64,000 bases of DNA from Brevundimonas lutea (GTDB lineage: Bacteria > Pseudomonadota > Alphaproteobacteria > Caulobacterales > Caulobacteraceae): positions 602,088-666,087 of the forward strand of contig NZ_QUOQ01000003.1 in assembly GCF_003704105.1 (NCBI RefSeq), written 5' to 3'. Both the position numbers and the translations under genes were made by a program. The notes beneath the pieces were generated by a model. The model was not told the origin of the DNA. It did no database searches and saw only the letters and a list, made by a program, of their open reading frames with translations. This document shows positions 34,292 to 43,631 of this stretch, in pieces; the stretch's first letter is position 1, and every line of letters starts with the position of its first letter.

Positions 34292-36388
34292 TCATTCGGC
34301 CGCGTGCGCCAGCGCCGCCTCGCCCTCGACCGTCACCTCGAAGGCGCCGACACCGTCATCGCCGTCTCCGGCGGCCGGCGCCGGCTCGCTCCGGCCCGAC
34401 CCAGGATCGCCGGCGTCCGGATCGTCCGGCGTCTCCGCCGCCCCCTCCTCGTCGCCGCCCCCCTGCCAGGACAGGACGGACGGCGCCCAGTTGCGCGCGG
34501 CGGCGGTGGCCTCGACCAGGGCCACGAGGTCCGCCTTGCCCGGCGCCGGTCGTCTCGGCGCGGCCTTGCCCATGGCCTCCAGCATGGCCGAGAGCAGCGC
34601 CTTGGAATGGGCGGCGAGGAAGTCCGCGTCGGGCGTCCAGTGCCGGGTGATGTCCGCCCCGCACAGCGCGGCCAGCTCCCCGGCCTCGGCGCGGGCCTCG
34701 GTGCGGATCCGATCGGTGCGCGCCTCCCTCAGATCGAGCGTCAGGGCCGTGAGATCGGCGAGCAGGGCCAGCCGCTCGCCGTCGTCCAGGTCGTGGACCC
34801 AGCGGATCAGGGTGAGGCCGGAGGCCTCCCAGGCGGCGCGCCGGTCGTCGAGCCGCTCCCGAACCACGCCGTCGACCGCCGGGATGACCCGGCCGCCCCG
34901 GGGACCGAAGACCTCGGCCGTCACGGTCAGGGCCGAGGCCGAGGGGGACCGGACGCCCGGACCGGCGACCACCGCGAACAGTCGGGCGATCAGCGCGGTC
35001 ATGGCGGCGCGAGGATCGTCGGCGAGCGCCCGGATCAGACCCCGGGTCGCGACCTCGGTCCTGAGGGCGTGGAGGCCGTGGCCGACCCCGTCCACCTCCG
35101 GTAGCGGCGCCGCGGCCGTCGGCGGCGTGAAGGGCGCGGGACCGTCCTCTTCCGGGATGGAAGAGCGTCCCTCGCCCTCGGCGTCACCCTCGTCGGCGAT
35201 CTCCGGCTCGACCGGCGCATAGATGCCGATCGACACGCCGTATCGGCGCGACGCCCCGAGCGCCAGCACCGTCGCCACCCGGCCGCCCAGCGCCAGTTGG
35301 TCCCGGACCAGGGCGGCCCGGATCATGGCGGCGATGGCGTCGGTCTCGGCCTCGGAACCCGACGCGGCCGCCAGCGTCTCCTGAACCGCCTCCGCCGCCG
35401 TCTCGAACTCAGACCGGGCTTCGCGATACAGCGCCATCTCGTCGGCGGGCAGACGCCCGCCATAGACATAGCCGGGCGCCTCCAGGTCGTCGGGCAGGTC
35501 GATGTCCCCGTGCGGCGAGACGTTCACGGTCAGGCCCTGGGCCTCGAACGGCGCGGCGATCTCCGCCGCCCGCCCCATCCACAGATCGGTCAGCAGGGAC
35601 GGATCGAGCAGGGCCGGCGCCCGCTCCCCGAACAGGTCGGTCTCCATCCGGCCGCCCGCCTCGGCGTAGCGCTCCGGCGTGACCAGGGCGCAGCGCGGAT
35701 CGGTCGCGTCCACCTGCGCCCGATCCAGCTTCTCGACGACGCGCCAGTCGGCGAACCCCTGCCCGTCGAGCGCGGCCTGGGCCAGCTCCGCCTGTTCGGC
35801 GGCATCGGGCAGACGCGCCAGCAGCCGGGCCTGGCGAAGATTGAGCCGGCCCAGGCGCAGGGCCGAGACGGCGGCCTCGGGCAGGGCCGACAGCGCCGCC
35901 AGCCGCTTCACATCGATCTCGGCGTGACCCAGGGCGCGCGCGATGGTCGGCACATCGAGCTTGGATGTCAGCATCCGGCCGATCGCGGCGATGACATCGG
36001 CCACATGCACCGGCGCGGCCGTGTTGGTCAGGACGGCGGCCGCCGCCTGGCGCGCCGGTTCGGTCTCCACGAAGACATCGACCTGGAACCGGTCCTCGAT
36101 CCGGCCCTGCTCGGCCAGCAGCCGCAGGGCCAGCAGCCGCCGGCGGCCGTCCAGGGTCATCCACGGGCGCTCCCTGCGGCGGCCCGGCCGGACCGTCAGC
36201 GGCTGGAGCTGTCCGGCCGCCAGAAGGGTGTCGGCCAACTGGGGAACGCCGTCGTCGGCCGGCTCGCCGGCGCGCAGGTTCTCCGGGGCCACATCGAGGT
36301 CCTTGAGAGGAACCCTGCGTCGGATGCGGAAGGTGGCGGCCTCGAACGGCGTCGGGGCGGTCGCGCGGGCGGATGAGGATCGGGGCAT
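34292..36388 (-). CDS. large ParB/RepB/Spo0J family partition protein
   Basis: 698 residues from MPRSSSARATAPTP after GGGAGA. N-terminal ParB nuclease-like domain: RVPLKDLDVAPENLRAG, DTLLAAGQLQPLTVRPG, LDGRRRLLALRLLAEQ; then the HTH region TIARALGHAEIDVKRLAALS. The long C-terminal half has no known motif and ends acidic. Large ParBs of this kind are frequent on alphaproteobacterial plasmids. No ParA gene is in the window. Confidence 0.87.
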   Translation of the reverse strand: MPRSSSARATAPTPFEAATFRIRRRVPLKDLDVAPENLRAGEPADDGVPQLADTLLAAGQLQPLTVRPGRRRERPWMTLDGRRRLLALRLLAEQGRIEDRFQVDVFVETEPARQAAAAVLTNTAAPVHVADVIAAIGRMLTSKLDVPTIARALGHAEIDVKRLAALSALPEAAVSALRLGRLNLRQARLLARLPDAAEQAELAQAALDGQGFADWRVVEKLDRAQVDATDPRCALVTPERYAEAGGRMETDLFGERAPALLDPSLLTDLWMGRAAEIAAPFEAQGLTVNVSPHGDIDLPDDLEAPGYVYGGRLPADEMALYREARSEFETAAEAVQETLAAASGSEAETDAIAAMIRAALVRDQLALGGRVATVLALGASRRYGVSIGIYAPVEPEIADEGDAEGEGRSSIPEEDGPAPFTPPTAAAPLPEVDGVGHGLHALRTEVATRGLIRALADDPRAAMTALIARLFAVVAGPGVRSPSASALTVTAEVFGPRGGRVIPAVDGVVRERLDDRRAAWEASGLTLIRWVHDLDDGERLALLADLTALTLDLREARTDRIRTEARAEAGELAALCGADITRHWTPDADFLAAHSKALLSAMLEAMGKAAPRRPAPGKADLVALVEATAAARNWAPSVLSWQGGGDEEGAAETPDDPDAGDPGSGRSEPAPAAGDGDDGVGAFEVTVEGEAALAHAAE

Positions 36389-36437
36389 GAGCAGTCTCCC
36401 GCCGTCGACGGGGACCATCCCCGCCGATCGGCGCCCC

Positions 36438-37346
36438 TCACCCCCCTTCCTCCCGACTTTCGGCCGCGGCGACCGCGTTCCAGTCCCCGGCGCCGGCGGG
36501 CGGCAGGGCCAGGACGCCTCGGACGCCAAATCCGGCCAGACGCTCAACCAGGCGCCCGGCGGCGGCCTCGCCGACGGCGCCCCGGTCGGCGGCGACGACC
36601 ACCCGGCGCGTCTCCGGCGGCGGGCGCCAGGCCGCGAGGTTGTTCGCCGACAGCAACGCCCATCCCGGCAGGCCGTACCGGTCGGCGGCCGACAGGACGG
36701 TCATGACGCCCTCGCCGACCACCAGGTCGCTCGAGGCGCGCGCCAGCCGCACGGCCGACCCCGGCGGCACGACGCCGACGGTCTTGCGCGAAAGCCGGAG
36801 CCCGTGGTCCCGTCGCCCGTTCGGCGCGAGATAGGTCACCTCCACGGCCGTGAGCGCGCCTCCCGGCGCGGTGATGGCGGCGACGAGCGCCGGCCGCCTG
36901 GTGACGCAATCTCGGTAGACGGCGATCGGGACCGCCGGGTGGTGGCGCAGCGCCTGAAGGGTTTCGGGGTCCTGGCGGATGGCGCGGCCCTCCAGGTGAC
37001 GGCGGGACAGGCTCGCCCGACCGATTGGAACGGCCTCATCCCAGAGCCGTCGCGCCGCGGCGATCCGGTCGGTCCGGTCCGGGCGAGCACGGGGGGCCCT
37101 CGGCCTCGCCGGTCCGGCGCCGATCAGGCGACCCGCGCCATCGATGAGACGCTTGTCCTCCAGATGAGCGCGGACCGTCCGCCAGTCCACGCCGCCGAAA
37201 CAGTGGATCACCACGCGATCGCCGCTCAGCATCAGCGACACGGAGCGGTCCGAGGCGCTGTGTCCCGGCGCCGGCGCATTGGCGCGCCGTCCGCCGTCGT
37301 AGAGGTCGCCGCCGAGCGCCGCGACGAGGGGCTGCAGGGTTAACAT
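36438..37346 (-). CDS. toprim domain protein (primase/helicase-like)
   Basis: 302 residues. N terminus APGHSASDRSVSLMLSGDRVVIHCFGG resembles phage and plasmid primase zinc-region or DUF7146 proteins; C-terminal toprim: LVVGEGVMTVLSAADRYG, then VVVAADRGAVGEAAAGRL. Probably primes or assists element DNA replication. Lies 49 bases before parB and four bases after radC on the same strand. Confidence 0.82.
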   Translation of the reverse strand: MLTLQPLVAALGGDLYDGGRRANAPAPGHSASDRSVSLMLSGDRVVIHCFGGVDWRTVRAHLEDKRLIDGAGRLIGAGPARPRAPRARPDRTDRIAAARRLWDEAVPIGRASLSRRHLEGRAIRQDPETLQALRHHPAVPIAVYRDCVTRRPALVAAITAPGGALTAVEVTYLAPNGRRDHGLRLSRKTVGVVPPGSAVRLARASSDLVVGEGVMTVLSAADRYGLPGWALLSANNLAAWRPPPETRRVVVAADRGAVGEAAAGRLVERLAGFGVRGVLALPPAGAGDWNAVAAAESREEGG

Positions 37347-37350
37347 CGGC

Positions 37351-38040
37351 TCAGATCAGACCGAGGCCGCGAAAACTGGCCGTCCCCTCCCGGCCCACGA
37401 CCAGATGATCATGAACCTGAAGGCCCAGAGCCTTGGCGGCCTCGACGACCTTGCAGGTCATCTCGATGTCGGCGCGCGACGGGGTCGGATCGCCCGAGGG
37501 GTGATTGTGGACCAGGATCAGCGCCGAGGCGGACACCTCCAGGGCGCGCCGGATCACCTCGCGCGGATAGACGGGCGCATGATCGACCGTTCCGTCCGCG
37601 ACCATCTCGTCCGCCATAAGTCTGTTGCGATGATCGAGGAAGAGCACGCGGAACTGCTCGCGCGGGCGATGGGCCATGGCCGCCCGGGCGTAGGCCTCGA
37701 GCGCCGCCCAGGACGAGATCACCGGCCGGCGCGAGGCCTCGATCCGCGCCAGTCGCACGGCGACGTCGCGCTGGACCTCGAGGTCAAGCAGGGCCTCGGG
37801 CTCCGTCCCGGCCGCGCGCGCCCGTTCCGCCGGGTCGGCCCAGGCGACCGCGCCCAGGCTGCCGAACCGCGCCAATAGCGTCGAGGCGATCGCGACGGAA
37901 TCCGTCGGGACATGACGAAGCAGCCGGGCGAGAAGGGCACGGTCGTCGAGCTGCTCACATCCGGGCCGGGCGATGCCCGGCTCGGGCGGCTCGGGCGGCT
38001 CGGCGTCTCGCGGGCCAGCGGTTCTGGGGCTCTGGGGCAT
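37351..38040 (-). CDS. radC: RadC family JAB-domain protein
   Basis: 229 residues. N-terminal HhH-like helices (LDDRALLARLLRHVPTDS), then the JAB metalloprotease-like domain with VYPREVIRRALEVSASALI and the metal motif HNHPSGDPTPSRAD. Widespread on mobile elements; the biochemical role remains unsettled. ATG MPQSPRTAG preferred to the longer frame. Followed four bases on by the toprim gene. Confidence 0.88.
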   Translation of the reverse strand: MPQSPRTAGPRDAEPPEPPEPGIARPGCEQLDDRALLARLLRHVPTDSVAIASTLLARFGSLGAVAWADPAERARAAGTEPEALLDLEVQRDVAVRLARIEASRRPVISSWAALEAYARAAMAHRPREQFRVLFLDHRNRLMADEMVADGTVDHAPVYPREVIRRALEVSASALILVHNHPSGDPTPSRADIEMTCKVVEAAKALGLQVHDHLVVGREGTASFRGLGLI

Positions 38041-38697
38041 GTCCGACTCCTTTGCCGCTCCCGTTCGGAGCACCCCGCCCCGCCCTCCCCTCGCCTCCCG
38101 ACGCGCGCGACGACCGGGCCGCCGCGCCTCCTGCGCGGCTCCCGGTATCGGCGGCGGCGGCGCGCCGCGTATGGTTTGGGCGGCCGCGCGAGGTCCGCGT
38201 CCCTCCTTGGCGTTGGGCCTGTCTGGTGATTTGATGGCGGGAGCCCGGACAATCCGCGTTTCCAGCCTGGGTGGGGCCCGGCCGATCTGTCGACGGTCGG
38301 GCTCTTCAAGGCCCTTGTCGCCGCACCGAGGGGCCCGTCGTTCGGCCCCGAGGGCGGGCCCAGGCCGCGACCAACCAGACGGAGGCGGCGAGCGTTGCCG
38401 GCGAGTTGGACGGTTCGCGCTGAGCGACGCCGATGCCGAGACATTGCCGTGGACGCGGGGACGCCAGGCCTCCCGCGAGTTCCTGACGACGGCGGAGCGC
38501 CCTCATGGTCCTGGGCTAACGCATCGGCGTGGATCGTTGTGTCGGTGGCGGCGGCGAAACGCTCCGCGCTCACCCGCTTGTCCCGGTCGTGGGTCGCGGG
38601 ATCAACGACGATGTTGCGATATCCTTGGCGCCCGACGGCTCCCTGACCATGCTCGGGAGTATAGGATGACGAGCGCGCGCGTGGCGCGGGCTCGAGG
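38041..38697. other. 657-base stretch without a supported gene
   Basis: Between hipA and radC. One minus-strand segment near 38480-38621 reads YRNIVVDPATHDRDKRVSAE, which has protein-like character and could be a worn-down small gene, but no start, stop or family supports it. No terminator or tRNA seen. Confidence 0.3.
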
Positions 38698-39951
38698 TCA
38701 CGCCATGAAACCGGCGGCGACAGCGTCATGAGCCGTCGAGATTTCCGCTCGGGAGGCGCGGGAGACGCCGAGCTCGTCGGCGAAGCGCGGCCAGTCCGCC
38801 ACGGCGGCCCGGACCTCGGCGACGATGGTGTCGATCACGCGGCCTGACAGACCATGCCGACGTCCAAGGGCCCGCACATGCTCGCATGTCGGCGTTCGGC
38901 CCTCGCCCTCGACGTCGAGATAATGCTCCCCGCCGGGCCCCGCCGAATAGGTGAGGTCATAGGCCGGCGCGAGCCGCCACCCGCCGGTCTCGTCCATGAG
39001 GTAGCTGTGCTGCCGCGTGTGGTCGTCGCGATTGCTGGCCAGCACATTGAAGACCATGCGCCGGAAGGCCGCGTGCAGGTCATCAGCATGGCGAGTGATG
39101 GATAGGGTCGCGCGCAGGAAGAGGTCGTAGCTCGCCGGGGTGCGCCAGGGCGCCTCGACCGCGCCGCTCAAGGACACCATGTGGAGGCGCCGACCCGACG
39201 CCGGCCGATCGAAGCGGCGGGTGGCGAAATAGCCCGGTCCGGTTTTTGACGGCAGCAGACGCCAGGGGGCCATGTCCAGGCCCGCGGCCAGGGCCATGGC
39301 CGCATAGGCCGCTTCTATGGGGCCGATGTCGGGCGGATCGTGGGTCGCGGCGAACTTGACGATCCAGGCCTCGTGGTCGACGGCGGTGTCGCCTTCCGAG
39401 ACAGAGACCCGCCCCGCCCCGTCGAATCCGACCTGCACCTTGGGCCGCGCGCCGCCCGAGCCGCCCGCAAGGGTGGCCAGGGTATCGGCCAGCTCGCCCT
39501 CCCGGCCGGCCAGGATCGCCGTGGACTCGGCGGCCAGGGCGTCGAGATCCAGGCTTTCGACTTCTGGCGGTGGCGCGGTGGCCGGCCGGTAGGTCAGGGC
39601 GCCGCGGCCCTGCGCGCCGACCAGCGCCAGACGATCAAGAGCGCTCAGCGTCTCGATGGCGACTCCCCTTCTGCTGAGGCGCCGCCGCAGAACGAGATAG
39701 CCCCATCCTTCCGGCAGGCTATCGGAGAGAAAGCCGTGCAGACCTTCGAACTCCCGGCCCCGAGCGGGATGCAGACCGGGCTCTGGCGGGTAGAGCAGGG
39801 CCGAGACGGGCAGCGGGGCGGCGATCAGCTCCGGCGACCATTCCAGCTGCGCTAGGCCGGCATCCATGGCCAAGCGCCCGGCGGGCAAGGAGGCCTGGCC
39901 CTCGTCGAAGCTCAAGGCGGCGGCCAGCGGTGTTCCCGCGGCCAGCCTCAC
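38698..39951 (-). CDS. hipA: HipA family serine/threonine kinase toxin
   Basis: 417 residues from a GTG overlapping the hipB stop (GTGA). HipA kinase features: nucleotide loop GGSGGARPKVQVGFDG, catalytic NVLASNRDDHTRQHSYL, metal-binding LAPAYDLTYS. Known HipA toxins phosphorylate tRNA synthetases and halt translation. The frame upstream of this GTG is a hipB shadow. With hipB it likely stabilises the element. Confidence 0.9.
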   Translation of the reverse strand: MRLAAGTPLAAALSFDEGQASLPAGRLAMDAGLAQLEWSPELIAAPLPVSALLYPPEPGLHPARGREFEGLHGFLSDSLPEGWGYLVLRRRLSRRGVAIETLSALDRLALVGAQGRGALTYRPATAPPPEVESLDLDALAAESTAILAGREGELADTLATLAGGSGGARPKVQVGFDGAGRVSVSEGDTAVDHEAWIVKFAATHDPPDIGPIEAAYAAMALAAGLDMAPWRLLPSKTGPGYFATRRFDRPASGRRLHMVSLSGAVEAPWRTPASYDLFLRATLSITRHADDLHAAFRRMVFNVLASNRDDHTRQHSYLMDETGGWRLAPAYDLTYSAGPGGEHYLDVEGEGRTPTCEHVRALGRRHGLSGRVIDTIVAEVRAAVADWPRFADELGVSRASRAEISTAHDAVAAGFMA

Positions 39952-40274
39952 GGACGCGCGGCTTTGCGGGCCGGCGCTCGAGCACGCGAGGGCCGCTGTG
40001 CGGCGCCCGCGGCCTGCCGCGCCAGAAGCGCATCGAGGCTGGCGGCGGCCGTCGGGGGAAACAGGGTCTCCAGCCCGTCCTCGCAGCGCAGACCGACCGC
40101 AGCCTTGACCAGATCGTCCAGCGAGGCTCGACCTTCGGTCTCCAGACGTCGCCAGGTGCGGTAGGCGACCCCGGCCCGCTGAGCGGCCTCCTTCTGGGTC
40201 CAGCCCAGGGCCACCCGACGCGCCCTGATGCGCCCGGCGAGGTCGTTCAGGATCTCCAAGGACGTTTTCATCAT
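39948..40274 (-). CDS. hipB: HipB-like XRE antitoxin
   Basis: 108 residues from ATG-ATG. Helix-turn-helix: RIRARRVALGWTQKEAAQRA, YRTWRRLETEGRASLDDL. Basic Arg/Ala/Pro tail. It should neutralise HipA and repress the operon through the inverted repeat just upstream. Translationally coupled to hipA. Last element-type gene towards the right. Confidence 0.9.
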   Translation of the reverse strand: MMKTSLEILNDLAGRIRARRVALGWTQKEAAQRAGVAYRTWRRLETEGRASLDDLVKAAVGLRCEDGLETLFPPTAAASLDALLARQAAGAAQRPSRARAPARKAARP

Positions 40275-40279
40275 CGTCC

Positions 40280-40307
40280 GTATATGGCCATTCTCTGCCC
40301 AATATAC
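40280..40307 (-). promoter_or_regulatory. candidate HipB operator
   Basis: GTATATTGG, 11 bases, CCATATAC on the minus strand, an almost perfect inverted repeat six bases before the hipB start and within the AT-rich probable promoter. Position and symmetry fit autorepression. Confidence 0.55.
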
Positions 40308-40913
40308 AAGATAATTGTCCAATTCGGGCTGGTTGCAAGGGGACAATGTGGCGCTATTCCGACGGTGGGGGGACGACGCCCGAGCCGACGCCTGTGTCCG
40401 CCGCCGCGGCGACACCAGAGCAAGGCTGCGGGCCGGGCATCGCCCCCTGTCGATTCCTGAAGGTGGACACGTTCGCTATGGCGTCGGATTTGGCACCGGG
40501 GCGGACAGTCTTCCCAAGCTCGCATAAACTGCGCCATCGCGAGCGCCCGGTGGCGGGCGGGCCGCCCGTCCGCGACGCGATCGTCCGACAACGGCTCTTT
40601 CGGACCGATTTCCATGTAACGCCGGCTCGACCTTATCCGCGATCAGACCGGAGACGTCGGCGCCAAGCCGGCGACCCTTATTGACGGGACCTGGGATCCG
40701 ACATCCGCACAGACCTCATGTCGGCCGATGCGGATTATCGTGAGGGACATGGATGCCATAGGTCTCGATCAGCCGACGGCCCGACCTCGACGCCCGGCGC
40801 AATCGACTGACCAACCTCAAGCCGGAGTGGTGGAGGCTCGCCAGCTGGGTTTGGACCAGGTCGGTGTCTTCGATTTCGCGCAAAAACTTCGGCGTCTCGA
40901 GGCTCTGCTCACC
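40308..40913. other. 606-base stretch without a supported gene
   Basis: Between hipB and mrpG, which both read leftwards. It should hold the end of the element. TTGTCC/GGACAA (about 40315-40346) is a loose inverted repeat. I found no copy of the tRNA-Val 3' end here and no recognisable protein. Confidence 0.3.
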
Positions 40914-41276
40914 TCACTCGACAAGAGGCGCGGGCGGAACCTCCGTTTTCCCAGCAGCCCCCGACTCGGTCCGGTCCCGAAACAGGGCCGCCCGGGCGAG
41001 CAGGATGAGGGTGACGGGGGTGGTCACCGTCAGGAACAGCCCGACCAGCAACTCGCGGGGCAGCAGCCGTTCGCCCGAGGCGGCGAAATAGATCCAGGAG
41101 GCCAGCAGGATCATCGTCATGCCGAGCGTGGCGCCGAGCGTGGGGGCGTGCACCCGGTCATAAAAAGAGCTCAGGCGCACGAGCCCGAAGGCCCCCAGCA
41201 GGGACAGGCCGGCGCCGGCGATCGCCAGCCCCGCGACGACCACCGCGACCCAGACGGGGAGCTCCGCGCCGTTCAT
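40914..41276 (-). CDS. mrpG: Na+/H+ antiporter subunit MrpG
   Basis: 120 residues with three membrane helices (VAVVVAGLAIAGAGLSLLGA; LGATLGMTMILLASWIYFA; LLVGLFLTVTTPVTLILLAR) and the family motif FYDRVHAPTLGATLG. Last gene of the mrp operon. Confidence 0.92.
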   Translation of the reverse strand: MNGAELPVWVAVVVAGLAIAGAGLSLLGAFGLVRLSSFYDRVHAPTLGATLGMTMILLASWIYFAASGERLLPRELLVGLFLTVTTPVTLILLARAALFRDRTESGAAGKTEVPPAPLVE

Positions 41277-41554
41277 TCGATCACCTCGCCGCGCATCAGG
41301 AACTTGGCCAGCGCGACCGTGGCGGTGAAGCCCAGCATGCCGACGATCAGGGCCGGCTCGAGATAAAGGTCGCTGCCGGTGCGGACGCCGAACACCAGGA
41401 TGAGCAGCATGGCGTTGAGATAGAGGGTGTCCATGCCCAGGATGCGGTCCTGGGCGCGCGGCCCCCGGATCACCCGAAACAGCGCCAGGCCGAGCGCCAG
41501 CACCAGCAGGATCTGGGCGATCGACAGGCCGATGTCGAGAATCTGGGCGCTCAT
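41273..41554 (-). CDS. mrpF: Na+/H+ antiporter subunit MrpF
   Basis: 93 residues, three helices, with RVIRGPRAQDRILGMDTLYLN typical of MrpF/PhaF. Overlaps mrpE and mrpG by four bases each. Confidence 0.92.
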   Translation of the reverse strand: MSAQILDIGLSIAQILLVLALGLALFRVIRGPRAQDRILGMDTLYLNAMLLILVFGVRTGSDLYLEPALIVGMLGFTATVALAKFLMRGEVIE

Positions 41555-42039
41555 TCGAATATCCTCAGCAGCAGGGTTTCATAGCGTCCCTTGACCAGGG
41601 CGACCCAGCGTTCCTCGTCGACCAGGTCCAGCACATGCAGCAAAAGTCGGCCCGAGCCGCGATCGTATTCGACCCACAGGGTTCCGGGCGTGGAGGTCAG
41701 GATGATGGCCAGCACGGCCAGTCCGTAAGGGTGTTTGAGCTGCAGGGGGATGTGAAGGAATCCCGAGACCCGGTCCCGCCCCCTGCGATCCAGCAGAATT
41801 TGGGCGACCGCCCCGTTGGACCGAACGATATCGGCCAGGACGAGGGCCGACAGCCGAATGATCGCCCCCGGCGCGCGCAGGCGCACCGTCTCCGAACCCA
41901 GGGCCCGCATCACATGGGGCGCGGCCAGGGCGACAAGCAGCGCCAGGGCGATCGAGGGCGGCGCAACGCTGTCGCTCAGCAGGATCGAGGCGACGAACAG
42001 GCCCAAGGACAGGACCGGATGCGGGAGGAAGAGCCTCAC
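41551..42039 (-). CDS. mrpE: Na+/H+ antiporter subunit MrpE
   Basis: 162 residues. Two N-terminal helices, then LADIVRSNGAVAQILL and LAVLAIILTSTPGTLWVEYD, diagnostic for MrpE, and a soluble C terminus. Coupled by four-base overlaps to mrpD and mrpF. Confidence 0.92.
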   Translation of the reverse strand: MRLFLPHPVLSLGLFVASILLSDSVAPPSIALALLVALAAPHVMRALGSETVRLRAPGAIIRLSALVLADIVRSNGAVAQILLDRRGRDRVSGFLHIPLQLKHPYGLAVLAIILTSTPGTLWVEYDRGSGRLLLHVLDLVDEERWVALVKGRYETLLLRIFE

Positions 42040-43631
42040 CGCCCTTCTCCCGTCAGGACCGCGGCCACATAGCCGTCCGGCTCCGAGAGCCAGCCCGCCG
42101 TGCTGTCGGCGTAGGTCAAGCCGTACAGCCCGAGGATGGCCAGCAGGACGCAGGCGGCCAGGAGGCCCGTGATGCCCACGAACTCCGCGGCGCCGACAAC
42201 CGGTGCCGGCGAGCGCTCGTCCCGGGTCCAGATCGCCGCCACGCCCAGTCGGGCCAGGGCGATCAGGGAGAGTAGGCCGGAGACCGAGAGGACGGCCACC
42301 ACCGTCCAGGACAACCCGCCGCCGATCCCGATCAGGGCGTTGAAGATGGCCAGCTTGCCGACAAAGCCGGCCAGGGGGGGCAAGCCGGCGATCATCACCG
42401 CGCAGACCAGCATGGCGCCGCCCAGCGCCGCGACGGAGGCCGGAATGATCAGGCCGGGCTCGTTGCGCTCGTCATCGTCGAAAGGGTCGCGGTATTCGTC
42501 GTCGAACACGGCCTCGCCGGCCTGGACTCCGGGGCTGCGGTCCCGGTCCAGCACCTCGGCGATCAGGAACAGGGCGCCGCAGGCCAGGGTCGATCCGACC
42601 AGATAGTAGAGACCGCCGCCCAAGGCGGCGGCGTCGCCCGTCCCGACCACGGCCAGCACCGTCCCCGAGGAGATCATGACCACGAACCCGGCGGCGCGCG
42701 ACAGGCTGCGCGAAGCGAGCAGGCCAAGACTGCCGAAGGTCACCGTCGCCAGGCCCAGGCCCAGCAACAGTTCCTCGCCGAACCCCGCCGAGGCGCCGGC
42801 GAGGGGCGAGAACAGCAGGGCCTCGAGCCGGATGACGACATAGACCCCCACCTTGGACAGGATGGCGAAGGCCGCCGCCGCCGGCGCGCTCGCCGCCGCA
42901 TAGGTCGGCACCAGCCAGAAGCCCAGCGGCCAGGCGGCGCACTTGATCAGGAAGGCGACGCCCAGGATGGCGGCGCCGATGTGGAAGAGCCCGCGGTCGG
43001 CGGCGGCGATGCCGGGGATGCGCACGGCCAGGTCGGCCATATTGAGCGTCCCCGTCACCCCATAGATCAGCGCCACCCCAACCAGGAACAGGAGCGAGGC
43101 GGTGAGATTCACCGCGATATAGGCGAGACCCGCGCGGATGCGCGCCTCGCCCGAGCCGTGCAGCACCAGGCCGTAGGACGCCGCCAGCATGATCTCGAAG
43201 AAGACGAAAAGGTTGAACAGATCGCCGGTCAGCACAGCCCCGTTCACCCCCATGACCAGGAGCAGGAACAGGGCGTGGAAACGAGGGCCGGCCCGGTCCC
43301 AGCGCGCCATGGAGAAGATCAGGGCGCAGGCGGCGAGCACGGACGTGAGGGCGATCATCAGCGTCGAGAGCCGATCGGCGACAAGGACGATGCCGTAGGG
43401 CGCGGCCCAGTCCCCGAGGCGGTAGGCGCGCGCGGTGTCGCCGCCGCCCCCGACCGGATTGGCGCTCTCGTTCAGCAGGATCAGCGCCATCACCAGAACG
43501 GCGGCCATGGAGCCCAGCGCCAGGGCGGTCTTGAGGGATCGACGCCGCTCATTGACCAGCAGCATCGCGGCCGCGACCGCCATCGGCAGGATGATGGGCC
43601 CGATGATCAGGTGGTCGGCCCAGTCGGTCAT
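42036..43631 (-). CDS. mrpD: Na+/H+ antiporter subunit MrpD
   Basis: 531 residues, NuoN/ND2-like polytopic protein. ATG MTDWADHLIIGPIILP overlaps the mrpC stop; the frame upstream is a shadow. Key segments: FFEIMLAASYGLVLHGSGEA (conserved Glu in helix 5), LIKCAAWPLGFWLVPTYAAA (conserved Lys), FVGKLAIFNALIGIGG. Proton- and ion-path subunit of the Mrp complex. Confidence 0.94.
   Translation of the reverse strand: MTDWADHLIIGPIILPMAVAAAMLLVNERRRSLKTALALGSMAAVLVMALILLNESANPVGGGGDTARAYRLGDWAAPYGIVLVADRLSTLMIALTSVLAACALIFSMARWDRAGPRFHALFLLLVMGVNGAVLTGDLFNLFVFFEIMLAASYGLVLHGSGEARIRAGLAYIAVNLTASLLFLVGVALIYGVTGTLNMADLAVRIPGIAAADRGLFHIGAAILGVAFLIKCAAWPLGFWLVPTYAAASAPAAAAFAILSKVGVYVVIRLEALLFSPLAGASAGFGEELLLGLGLATVTFGSLGLLASRSLSRAAGFVVMISSGTVLAVVGTGDAAALGGGLYYLVGSTLACGALFLIAEVLDRDRSPGVQAGEAVFDDEYRDPFDDDERNEPGLIIPASVAALGGAMLVCAVMIAGLPPLAGFVGKLAIFNALIGIGGGLSWTVVAVLSVSGLLSLIALARLGVAAIWTRDERSPAPVVGAAEFVGITGLLAACVLLAILGLYGLTYADSTAGWLSEPDGYVAAVLTGEGR

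Larger units (their letters stand above)
7900..40338. mobile_element. putative integrative and conjugative element with Trb-type secretion module
   Basis: Between tRNA-Val and about 40.3 kb nearly all genes run on the minus strand and belong to conjugation (traG, trb, traF, relaxase), DNA maintenance (ParB, ssDNA-binding proteins, radC, toprim, hipBA) or cargo (alternative oxidase and FixLJ). Left end inferred from the tRNA; right end inferred from the last element-type gene (hipB). No intact integrase and no duplicate of the tRNA 3' end were found by eye, so the element may be immobile now, or its true right end may lie elsewhere. Confidence 0.7.

Noticed and set aside
38480..38621. Small gene reading YRNIVVDPATHDR
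   Set aside because: No start, stop context or family; too weak to call.
40308..40913. Second att site of the element
   Set aside because: No stretch matching the tRNA-Val 3' end was seen by eye; a computed repeat search is needed.
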